Below are positions 34,409 through 42,314 of a stretch of DNA of 47,112 nt, one piece after another. The stretch is from NCBI GenBank assembly GCA_030041305.1, contig JASHOC010000134.1, positions 1 through 47,112 of the forward strand, given 5' to 3'. The notes under the pieces are model-generated. The model was not told where the DNA came from and did no database searches. It worked only from the letters and a program-made list of their open reading frames with translations. Each line of letters starts with the position of its first letter. The first letter of the stretch is position 1. The translations under genes were made by a program, and so were the position numbers. The DNA is from Acidobacteriaceae bacterium (GTDB lineage Bacteria > Acidobacteriota > Terriglobia > Terriglobales > Acidobacteriaceae).

Positions 34409-36478
34409 TCACCATACTCTGCAGACTTGATCCGCCGGCCGCACCATGGGCTGGCCGGGTTTGCAGCCAAATGCCTTGCCGAATTCCGGCATGTTGACCA
34501 CGACTCCATTGATGCGGAATTTCGCCGGCGAATGCGGATCGGTGATGGCGCGCTCGCGCAAATCGTCAGGACGCTCATTGGCGCAATCCCACTGCGCGAA
34601 GCCGACAAAGAATCTCTGCTCCGGGGTCAAGCCATCGACCGGCTGCAGGTTCATTCCTTCGATTTTGCTTTGCCACGCAATAAAGGCCAGGATTTCCCCG
34701 CCGAGATCGGCGACATTCTCGCCGAGCGTGAGCTTGCCGTTGACGTGAACGTCGTCGACTGCAATGTATGAGGAATATTGATCGTCGACGCACTTGGTGC
34801 GCGCATCGAACTTCTCCCGGTCCTCTTTGGTCCACCAATTCTTCAGGTTGCCCCGCGCATCGTACTGGCTGCCCTGATCGTCAAAGCCATGCGTAAGCTC
34901 GTGCCCGATGGTGCCGCCGGTGTCGCCGTAGTTAGGAGCGTCGTCCATTCTGGGATCGTAGAGAGGAGGCTGCAGCACCCCCGCCGGGAAGTTGATATCG
35001 TTCATTTGCGGATCGAAGTATGCATCCACCGTGGCGGCGGAGATGAGCCATTCGCCGTGATCGACCGGCTTACCGATCTTGTTGATCTGGCGGTGCAGCT
35101 CGAACGCGCCAGTGCGCTCAATATCGCCGGCAAAATCGTCCTGGGTAAGTTTGATGGAACTGTAATCGCGCCATTTGTCGGGATATCCAATCTTGTTGCG
35201 AATCGCTTCGAGCTTCGCCAGCGCCTGCTTTTTTGTCTCCGGACTCATCCAGTCCAGTTGTTGGATGCGCTGGCGCATCGCGGCCTCTATGCGGTTGACC
35301 ATATCCAGGGCCTGCGCCTTCAGCGCCGGCGAGAAGACTTTGGCGACATATGCCTGTCCCAGCGCTTCACCGAGATTAAAGTCGGTGTGCTGCACGCAAC
35401 GCCGCCAGCGCGGCTCCTGCTCCTTTGCGCCACGCAGATAGGCGCGGTAAAAACTGAAATTTTCGTCGTCGAAGGGCTGCGAAAGAAATGGCGAATACGA
35501 GTTCGCTACGTGGAAACGGAAATACGTCTTCCAGTTGTCGAGTGGCTCGTTGCTCAGCAGGTCATTTACCTGCTTGAAGAACCGCGGTGACTCCACATTT
35601 ACGACCTCGAAGTGCGGGTAGAGCGCAGTGCGGTAATAGTCCCGCCAGTCGAAGGCCGGAGCGAGTTGCTCGAGCCCGGTCATGTCGATTTTGTCTTTCA
35701 GGTTATATGGATCTCGGCTCTCGACGCGGGTCCACGAAGCCGTGGCCAGCGCGGTTTCCATGCGCATTACCGTCTGGGCATTCGTCGCGGCCATGTCCGG
35801 CGTGTCCCCGAGCAGCGCGAAGACTTTCTCTACGTGCTGCACATACTTCTCGCGAATTTCTTTCGACTTTTCGCCGTCCTTGGTGTAGTAATCGCGGTCG
35901 GGAAGGCCAAGTCCGCCCTGTGCGAGATCGGCGATTTCCTCATCGGAATTGTCGGGATCCTGCGTGGAGCCCGCCTCGAAAAGGAGCGTTTCTCCAAAGG
36001 GCAACGTAAGCTTTGCAACCAGCGGCGCGACGTCGCGGACGGATTTGAGCGCTGCAATCGCATCTAACTGCGCCTGAATGGCCGCGAGCCCGCGCTGGTT
36101 CACTAAGCTCTCGTTCATGCAGGCGCCATAGAAATCGCCAATCTCCTCCGTCACCTGGTTGCGCCGGCCCGTGGTTGTAGCGGCCTCTTCGAGAATTCCG
36201 CGGAGAAAGAGCAGATTGTCCTGATACAACTTGGCGTATACGCTCCACGATGTCTGGTCAGGCGGAATGGGGTTCTTCTTCTGCCATCCGCCGCAGGAGT
36301 ACGCATAGAAATCCACGCAGGGATCTACGGACCTGTCCATCGACGTGAGATCGAGGCTCGGCGAATAGGGGAGCGCGGGAGCAGCAGGCGAGTTCGCCGA
36401 CGACGCTTCAGGCGATTGAGCCAGCAAGGTGGCCGATACGAGGAAAGCGAACGCAAAGAAGGCGGATAGACGGATCAT
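34409..36478 (-). CDS. M13-family zinc metalloendopeptidase (neprilysin/PepO-like)
   Basis: A 689-residue exported peptidase with a Sec leader (LSAFFAFAFLVSATLLA). N-terminal M13 block: YSPSLDLTSMDRSVDPCVDFYAYSCGGW-like start, then PIPPDQTSWSVYAKL. The zinc motif HELTH lies in GGTIGHELTHGFDDQG; the third ligand Glu is in GENVADLGG; the substrate-binding GVLQPPLYDP and the C-terminal CKPGQPM...CRVW end are present. Length and domains are complete. It probably acts in the periplasm or on the surface, degrading peptides below about 5 kDa. Start: GAGGAGG lies 5 bases upstream. Nothing in the neighbourhood is linked. Confidence 0.95.
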   Translation of the reverse strand: MIRLSAFFAFAFLVSATLLAQSPEASSANSPAAPALPYSPSLDLTSMDRSVDPCVDFYAYSCGGWQKKNPIPPDQTSWSVYAKLYQDNLLFLRGILEEAATTTGRRNQVTEEIGDFYGACMNESLVNQRGLAAIQAQLDAIAALKSVRDVAPLVAKLTLPFGETLLFEAGSTQDPDNSDEEIADLAQGGLGLPDRDYYTKDGEKSKEIREKYVQHVEKVFALLGDTPDMAATNAQTVMRMETALATASWTRVESRDPYNLKDKIDMTGLEQLAPAFDWRDYYRTALYPHFEVVNVESPRFFKQVNDLLSNEPLDNWKTYFRFHVANSYSPFLSQPFDDENFSFYRAYLRGAKEQEPRWRRCVQHTDFNLGEALGQAYVAKVFSPALKAQALDMVNRIEAAMRQRIQQLDWMSPETKKQALAKLEAIRNKIGYPDKWRDYSSIKLTQDDFAGDIERTGAFELHRQINKIGKPVDHGEWLISAATVDAYFDPQMNDINFPAGVLQPPLYDPRMDDAPNYGDTGGTIGHELTHGFDDQGSQYDARGNLKNWWTKEDREKFDARTKCVDDQYSSYIAVDDVHVNGKLTLGENVADLGGEILAFIAWQSKIEGMNLQPVDGLTPEQRFFVGFAQWDCANERPDDLRERAITDPHSPAKFRINGVVVNMPEFGKAFGCKPGQPMVRPADQVCRVW

Positions 36479-36957
36479 TCATTCCTCCTCGACGCGAGTC
36501 AACAGAGATAATGTGAATCATACACGTCTACTACGAAAAATTCCGCGCTTCCGGCTTCACTTGCGGGCAGAGTTCGCACGCCTTTGCCTGGGCGCCCAAA
36601 CATTGAGTTTCTGCATAGATCGGGCGACAGATGGGTAGTTATGGAGGGTAGCCGGAGGTAAGTTGCGGGAGGATGACCCACGCGCGATGCGTCGACTTCT
36701 TTCTTTCAAAAGACAATGTGCGCTGGAGCCGAGTTGTTATGAAATCGTCGTTATCCGCCGGCAGGAGGAGGCCGAATCAACACGATCCCAGATCATTTTG
36801 ACGTTGCCGGTCGGCGACGGGCGTGGTATTGTTTACGCTGTTCGCCGTTCCGCGATCTGCCATATACCGACTAAGCCCTGGACAAGCGGGTCTGAGCTTT
36901 TAAATCTGCGTTTGAACCCTGCAGAAGATGGGACAAACGGTCAACAAGGAGAAGAGC
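36479..36957. other. Divergent intergenic region
   Basis: About 480 bases between the M13 gene and the dehydratase gene. A reading frame from 36663 lacks a ribosome site and resembles no known family. TTGACG at 36798 is a possible -35, but no -10 occurs at a normal distance. Confidence 0.3.
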
Positions 36958-38205
36958 TTGAACCGTCGCAAATTTATGCAGGCTGCGGCCGCATTGGCTT
37001 CGCCCATCGTATTGCCACCTTTGGTATGGAGCCAGGAGAAATCCAAACTCAAGATCACCGGGATTCGACTTGTCAAGACAAAACCGAAGCGGCCATATCC
37101 CGACTATAAACCTGCTCCAAACAGTTGGTCGACGGAAGGTGTGGAGGTTTCCGCCCCTCTCAATATCTATCCCGAATATAAGCCCTCGCGCAGCCTCTTC
37201 GCCCCAAAGGGCGTCGAGGCCTTCACTGTCGAAGTAACAACAGATAAGGGCGTCCTAGGTTACGGAGACGGCGGTCCGGGCGGTGGCCCAATCGTGATGG
37301 GTCACTTGGCGCAATTGATGATGGGACGAGATCCGTTCGATACGGAGCGTAATTGGGACATAAACTGGCGGGCAACTGAATCTTACGGCCAGGAAGGTGT
37401 CACCATGAACGCCATCAGCGGCTTCGATAATGCTTTATGGGACATCGTCGGGAAGGCTTTAGGCGAGCCGATCTATGTCCTGCTGGGCGGAGAAACGAAG
37501 CCGCGCATAGCAGCCTATTGCACCGGGAACGATATCGAACAGCACGTCGCCCATGGTTTCAAGCGAGTCAAGGTGGCGATGCCCTTTGGTCCACCCAGCG
37601 GACACGAAGGAATGGAAGGCAACCTGGCGTTGGTGGAACGCGCCCGGAAGGCAGTCGGACCGGACGGCGACGTGATGTGCGACTGTTGGATGTCCTGGGA
37701 TGAGCCTTACACAATTGAAATGTGCAGACTGATGGAACCATACCGTGTGAAATGGGTTGAGGAGGTTCTGCCGCCCTATGACATGAGTGGCTTTGGCCGT
37801 TTGAAAAAGGAGATCCACTCAACCTTGATCGCCACCGGCGAACATATCTACGGTCGTTACGGTTTTCGCCGATTGCTCGAGGTTGATGGCGCATCGATCT
37901 GGCAGCCTGACGTAACGTGGTGTGGCGGAATCACAGAGCTGCGACGCATCGGCGCGTTGGCGGCAGCTTATGACATCCCTGTAATTCCCCATGCTGGAGG
38001 CCTCAATGGCGGCGTCGAATGGTCTATCTCGCACGTCAATGGACCTTGGGCTGAGTTGTTTATGCCTCCTCCGGGCGGACCGAAGGAGGCTTATGATCTC
38101 TTTGACGAGAACTATGAAATCAGCCGTGGTCCCGAAGGGCTTTATATGCACCCGCCGCGAAAGCCGGGTTGGGGACTAAATTTGGAGGTTGTTGGCACAG
38201 CGTGA
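36958..38205 (+). CDS. Tat-exported L-rhamnonate-dehydratase-like enolase-superfamily enzyme
   Basis: A 415-residue enzyme with a twin-arginine leader (NRRKFMQAAAALASP). The RhmD pattern is seen: Asp ligand in MCDCWMSWDEPY, Glu in KWVEEVLPPYD, Glu in ATGEHIYGRYGF, WQPDVTWCGGITEL, and His in VIPHAGG, where RhmD has VPHGSS. The early FAPKGVEAFTVEV and MNAISGFDNALWDIVGKA belong to the capping domain and barrel entrance. It would dehydrate a 6-deoxy or related aldonic acid to a 2-keto-3-deoxy acid. The start: a TTG behind AAGGAG (6 bases) gives a standard Tat leader; an ATG at 36928 adds 10 residues without a clear site. Third-position GC is visibly lower than in most window genes. Confidence 0.82.
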   Translation: MNRRKFMQAAAALASPIVLPPLVWSQEKSKLKITGIRLVKTKPKRPYPDYKPAPNSWSTEGVEVSAPLNIYPEYKPSRSLFAPKGVEAFTVEVTTDKGVLGYGDGGPGGGPIVMGHLAQLMMGRDPFDTERNWDINWRATESYGQEGVTMNAISGFDNALWDIVGKALGEPIYVLLGGETKPRIAAYCTGNDIEQHVAHGFKRVKVAMPFGPPSGHEGMEGNLALVERARKAVGPDGDVMCDCWMSWDEPYTIEMCRLMEPYRVKWVEEVLPPYDMSGFGRLKKEIHSTLIATGEHIYGRYGFRRLLEVDGASIWQPDVTWCGGITELRRIGALAAAYDIPVIPHAGGLNGGVEWSISHVNGPWAELFMPPPGGPKEAYDLFDENYEISRGPEGLYMHPPRKPGWGLNLEVVGTA

Positions 38206-38377
38206 TGCAACATGTACCCATACAAAGCGCCACGCCTATTGCAAAATAGACAGAAATGCGACGAAGCGAGTTTTTGAAGGGTGCATCTTTCTCAATCGTG
38301 GCCAGGACATGTATGTGAAGCAGCCGGGGCAATACCTGATTCCCGGTGGCCGAGGCGATAGACTTTTGGGGTTATAC

Positions 38378-40777
38378 ATGCAAGGCATCAGACTCGTGAT
38401 TGGCGCCGCAAGTCTACTTGCAACCGCAACGCCACTCCAATCGCCTGGCCAGCAGAATCCTTCTCGATCCCATAGGGGTAATGAATTTTTCCCGCAACAG
38501 GTGTTTCAGTCCAACTGTGCGAGTTGTCACGGTCCGGGCGGAGCAGGCGGAGATCGAGCTCCGGCGCTGACTGACAATCCCGATCTGCGGAAACTGAATG
38601 AATCCGATATCGAGCAGGTTATTAAGCGAGGGACCTCGCGTGGAATGCCCGCTTTTGCATCCTTGCCATCGGATGATGTGACGCGGTTGGCGCAATGGAT
38701 TCATTTGATGAACAAATCTGCGCTTGAAAATGCGCCTCGGGAGCAAGTTGCGGCTGGCGAAAGCTTCTTTTTTGGCGAGGGGGGCTGCTCACACTGCCAT
38801 ATGGTCCGCGGGCGCGGAGCTTCCGATGGGCCCGATCTTTCCAATCTTGCCGCACGCTCAACCGCCTCGGAGATTGAGAAAGTGCTGGACAACCCGACCT
38901 CTCAGATGGGAACCCGCTCGCTTGCAATCTGCCCACCCTGGGCCTTTTGCCCGGATTTCTCGTGGAGCGTAGTCGATGTGACGCTGAATGACGGGACGAA
39001 ACTGCGCGGTTTTGAACGCAAGCTTACCGAACATGACCTGATCATCCAAACTTTCGATAACAAAATTAGATTGCTGGACGCAAGCGAATACAGGGATCTC
39101 GTTCGGGAAAGGCAGTCCTATATGCCCCCCTTGAAGGCTAGCGCAATGCAGCGTCGAGATCTGCTCGCTTATCTCTCGAGCCTCGGGGGAATCGAAGAGG
39201 GGCCTACAAATGGCTCTGCTGCGCCGGTTACGCAGGCCGATATCGAAAGAGTCATGAATCCGAGAAAGGGAGAATGGACCACATATAATGGCGCGCCGAG
39301 CGGTAACCGTTATAGCCCGCTCGACCAGGTAAATGTTGGGAATGTTTTGCGGCTGCAGCCACAATTGATCTTCTCGCCAGGCGGGAGCGGCCTGGAAGGC
39401 ACTCCTCTGGTCATGGATGGAATGATGTATGTGACTGGAGATCCACAGACTTGTGCGATTAACGCGCGAACAGGAACACCTATCTGGTGCACGCCGCGCA
39501 CAAACGGACTCGGTTCGGGACTTTCGAACCGCAGTCACGGTTCGGGTCTGGTAACTCCCAAGGGCCCTAACAGAGGAGTGGCGCTATTGGGAGACCGCGT
39601 CTTCTATGTATCTGACGATGCTTATTTGGTGTGTCTCAATCGGCTAACCGGAGCAATAATGTGGTCGCGGCGGCTTGCCGAGCCGAGTGCGCCAGGCAAA
39701 TATTACAATTCCAGTGCGCCTCTGGTCGTTGGTGATCTAGTGATCAGTGGAGTGGCGGGCGGTGACAGTCCAATACGCGGTTTTCTGGCGGCCTACCACG
39801 CTACGACCGGCGACCTTGCTTGGCGCACTTATACAATTCCGAAGTCCGGCGAGCACCCCGCCGAAACCTGGACTGGCAACGCGTTACCGACAGGTGGCGG
39901 CGCTACATGGGCGACCGGCTCCTACGACACGGAAACGAAGACACTCTACTGGGCGGTCGGCAATCCTTATCCCGACACCGACCCTGACGAGCGCAAAGGG
40001 GCCGATCTTTACACGAATTGCGTCCTAGCTTTGGACGTTGCGACAGGTAAGCTCAAATGGTATTTTCAGTTCACTCCGGGGGACACGCATGATTGGGATG
40101 CGACCGAACCCCTCCTGCTCGTCGACGCGAATTGGCACGGTCGGCTCCGCAAACTCTTACTTACGGCTCAACGTAGCGGTATCTTCTATGTACTCGACCG
40201 AACCAATGGCCAGTTTTTGCTCGCCAAACCGTTCGTAAAGAAAATGACCTGGTCAAGAGGGTTTAACGCTGATGGTTCGCCTATCCTTGTTGACGGCCAA
40301 ACGCCGACCCTAGAAGGAACAAAAACTTGTCCCGCGGTTCGCGGCGCCACCAATTGGTACGCTACCGCGTTCGATCCACAGTTGGAGTTGTTCTATTTGA
40401 ATGCCGCTGAGGACTGCGGCATTTATCGCACGAAAGGGCGGCTATGGGCCGGCAACCCCGACCCCAATGATATTGGCGACCGTTCTATTCGAGCCCTCAA
40501 TATTGAAACCGGTGACATTGTATGGGAGAAACGGTTGACCGGTCCCCAGGAGACGAATTATTCGGGGGTGCTCGCCACGGCGGGCGGATTAGTGTTCCAT
40601 GGCGAAACGGGCGGTGACTTCGCAGCGGTCGATTCGAGGACCGGGAAAACGCTCTGGACATTCCGTTGCAACGATTCGTGGCGTGCATCGCCGATGACCT
40701 ACATGATCGATGGACGTCAGTACATTGCTGCAGTGGTTGGCGGTAATTTGATTGCCTTCGCTCTTGGCTACGAATGA
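38378..40777 (+). CDS. PQQ-dependent dehydrogenase with two N-terminal cytochrome c domains
   Basis: A 799-residue periplasmic quinohemoprotein-like enzyme. Two heme motifs come first: CASCHGPGG and CSHCHMVRG. Then comes the eight-bladed propeller: WTTYNGAPSGNRYSPLDQ, LVCLNRLTGAIMWSRR, GEHPAETW, GGGATWATGSYD, GDTHDWDATEP (active-site Asp region), GRLWAGNPDPNDIG, GGDFAAVDSRTGKTLW. The adjacent Cys pair of type I enzymes is not evident; only single Cys occur near CAINARTGTPIWC. Hemes at the N-terminus differ from type II alcohol dehydrogenases, where heme is C-terminal. The ATG at 38378, behind GGGG, gives a leader (MQGIRLVIGAASLLATA); an ATG at 38309 is the alternative. It follows the dehydratase by 170 bases. 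Confidence 0.82.
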   Translation: MQGIRLVIGAASLLATATPLQSPGQQNPSRSHRGNEFFPQQVFQSNCASCHGPGGAGGDRAPALTDNPDLRKLNESDIEQVIKRGTSRGMPAFASLPSDDVTRLAQWIHLMNKSALENAPREQVAAGESFFFGEGGCSHCHMVRGRGASDGPDLSNLAARSTASEIEKVLDNPTSQMGTRSLAICPPWAFCPDFSWSVVDVTLNDGTKLRGFERKLTEHDLIIQTFDNKIRLLDASEYRDLVRERQSYMPPLKASAMQRRDLLAYLSSLGGIEEGPTNGSAAPVTQADIERVMNPRKGEWTTYNGAPSGNRYSPLDQVNVGNVLRLQPQLIFSPGGSGLEGTPLVMDGMMYVTGDPQTCAINARTGTPIWCTPRTNGLGSGLSNRSHGSGLVTPKGPNRGVALLGDRVFYVSDDAYLVCLNRLTGAIMWSRRLAEPSAPGKYYNSSAPLVVGDLVISGVAGGDSPIRGFLAAYHATTGDLAWRTYTIPKSGEHPAETWTGNALPTGGGATWATGSYDTETKTLYWAVGNPYPDTDPDERKGADLYTNCVLALDVATGKLKWYFQFTPGDTHDWDATEPLLLVDANWHGRLRKLLLTAQRSGIFYVLDRTNGQFLLAKPFVKKMTWSRGFNADGSPILVDGQTPTLEGTKTCPAVRGATNWYATAFDPQLELFYLNAAEDCGIYRTKGRLWAGNPDPNDIGDRSIRALNIETGDIVWEKRLTGPQETNYSGVLATAGGLVFHGETGGDFAAVDSRTGKTLWTFRCNDSWRASPMTYMIDGRQYIAAVVGGNLIAFALGYE

Positions 40778-40999
40778 CAACAGTCAAAGGCGCAAATGTA
40801 TCGGACGTTATCAATTCCTTGGGCGTGTTCTTCTTCATCGCTGCGTCGCCAGGATCAGCAACATCGTCCTTGCCGTGCCGGATACACGCTCGCGGAAAAC
40901 CGAGAGCTTCGGGCCGGTATCTGCAGTAGCCGGTTGCGATTGCTCCATACAGTGGCGCGTGAGAAATGCCGTCGCCATTTCCGTGACCCAAATTCGGAA
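40778..40999. other. Non-coding region after the quinoprotein gene
   Basis: About 220 bases without a supported gene; several overlapping frames exist, but none has a ribosome site. Confidence 0.3.
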
Positions 41000-41410
41000 T
41001 CATGTTTCGAACAATGATTCGCGAACGCAATATGCGGGATCGTTCGGGCTGAGCCGCAGATGATAGCGAACGCCAGCTGCCGGTTCTGGAAGTGGTTGGA
41101 ACCGGTCGAGAGCGACCATGACGGTTTGCGGGTCGCGGTCCCAAACAAGGGTGGTCGAGTGCAAGGCTCGATTCAATGGCGCCGGCGGGACTTGGGTACA
41201 TGGCTTTGATGGCGCGCCGCGGCGCGGACCGACTTTCTCGTAGCCGGGCAAAGCCTCGTAAAAGAAGTTGAAGAGATTGTCGTGAAGCGGCACTACGCGC
41301 TTCATGAACTCCGCGTGTTTGGCAAGGCGGACGACGAAGTCGGTGAAGAGCTGCACACGTATGCGCCGCGGCGGATCGCGCGATATTCCACGCGAGATTC
41401 TGGCCGGCAA
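41000..41410 (-). CDS. Unknown protein (low confidence)
   Basis: A 136-residue frame with ordinary coding composition: LFTDFVVRLAKHAEFMKRV, then HDNLFNFFYEALPGYEKVG, TTLVWDRDPQTVMVALDRF, and a closing LRLSPNDPAYCVRE. I do not recognise it. The first residues are Arg-rich and probably not native, so the true start may lie later or the gene may be a fragment. It sits in a region of damaged sequence between a quinoprotein and a possible HypC remnant on the other strand. Confidence 0.35.
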   Translation of the reverse strand: MPARISRGISRDPPRRIRVQLFTDFVVRLAKHAEFMKRVVPLHDNLFNFFYEALPGYEKVGPRRGAPSKPCTQVPPAPLNRALHSTTLVWDRDPQTVMVALDRFQPLPEPAAGVRYHLRLSPNDPAYCVRESLFET

Positions 41411-41451
41411 ACCTGATACCCTCTTCGGGTGGCGGGTAGGAATGTGGAGCT

Positions 41452-41598
41452 ATGTGCATAGCGATGCCCGGCAAAGTGATTGAGACCTTTGCCAAGGGTG
41501 GAATGCAGATGGGGCGCGTGCAGTTTCCAGCGATGAGTCACGTTGGATTACTTCGCCATGACCGCCTTTTGCGCCGACCTTACGGTATAAAGTGTTGA
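41452..41598 (+). pseudogene. hypC: Possible HypC/HupF hydrogenase-maturation remnant
   Basis: The frame opens MCIAMPGKVIETFAKGG then MGRVQFP. The N-terminal Met-Cys with x-A-x-PGKV is the signature of HypC chaperones, in which Cys2 carries the Fe(CN)2CO precursor. After about 25 residues the similarity ends (VGLLRHDRLLRRPYGIKC), where HypC should continue with a G-G-x-R-x-V strand and a second half (DYVLVHVG). The family is about 75-95 residues; this has 48. It is probably a remnant; a short real protein is possible. GGAG lies just before the ATG. Confidence 0.4.
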
Positions 41599-41642
41599 AG
41601 ACCTCGGAAATGCCGGACACGTTTCACGGAAAGGAGCTTTCT

Positions 41643-42242
41643 ATGTCGAAAACCAAGGCGCCCCCATCAAAGATCATGATCATCCGGCACGGCGAAAAGC
41701 CAGCCAAGCGTCCCGGAACCACGGGGCCGTTTGACGTGCAAGAAAATGGCTCTCCGGGCGGGGGCAAATCTCTGATCGTGCCTGGCTGGCAGCGGGCGGG
41801 CGCTCTGAACACTTTCTTTGCCCCGTACAAATCAAAACCGGCCAACCCCTCTATTGCTGCGCCGGACTACATCTACGCGGCCAGCCCCACAAGCGAGTCG
41901 CAGCGCCCATCTGAGACGGTGACGCCACTCGCCGCATGGCTCAGCTTCCGACAGGGCTCCCCGAAGTTCAACGTGAATTACAAGATCGGCGGCCAGGAGG
42001 CAGAGATGGTGGCAAGTGTGCTTTCGCTCAGCGGAGTGGTGCTGATCTGCTGGGAACACGACAACATCATGCCCAACATTATGAAGGCCATCGATAGCAG
42101 GGTGACCATCAAGAACTATGCGAAGATCACGAATCCATTTCCCGATGTCTTTTACCTGGTTTGGGTGCTGGACCTGCACCGCGGCGAGTACAAGTGGACC
42201 GCAACGAATCAGAGCTTGATGGTGGGGGACGTGAAGAAGTGA
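41643..42242 (+). CDS. Histidine-phosphatase-like protein
   Basis: A 199-residue protein. The RHG motif is clear near the N-terminus (IMIIRHGEKPAK), and the second His is likely in LICWEHDNIM, so the phosphatase His pair is kept. The middle part (GWQRAGALNTFF, YIYAASPTSESQRPSETV) is typical of the small histidine phosphatase group. No leader was seen, so it is probably cytoplasmic. The substrate is unknown. The ATG at 41643 is preferred because AAAGGAG lies 6 bases upstream; the frame is open to 41592. It faces the convergent receptor gene. Confidence 0.75.
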   Translation: MSKTKAPPSKIMIIRHGEKPAKRPGTTGPFDVQENGSPGGGKSLIVPGWQRAGALNTFFAPYKSKPANPSIAAPDYIYAASPTSESQRPSETVTPLAAWLSFRQGSPKFNVNYKIGGQEAEMVASVLSLSGVVLICWEHDNIMPNIMKAIDSRVTIKNYAKITNPFPDVFYLVWVLDLHRGEYKWTATNQSLMVGDVKK

Positions 42243-42314
42243 GGGCACTGATCGGGTCCTGCCGCGGCGAAGCTGGTTTTCGACGGGACGAGGTTGACGG
42301 ATAGTTGACAGACT

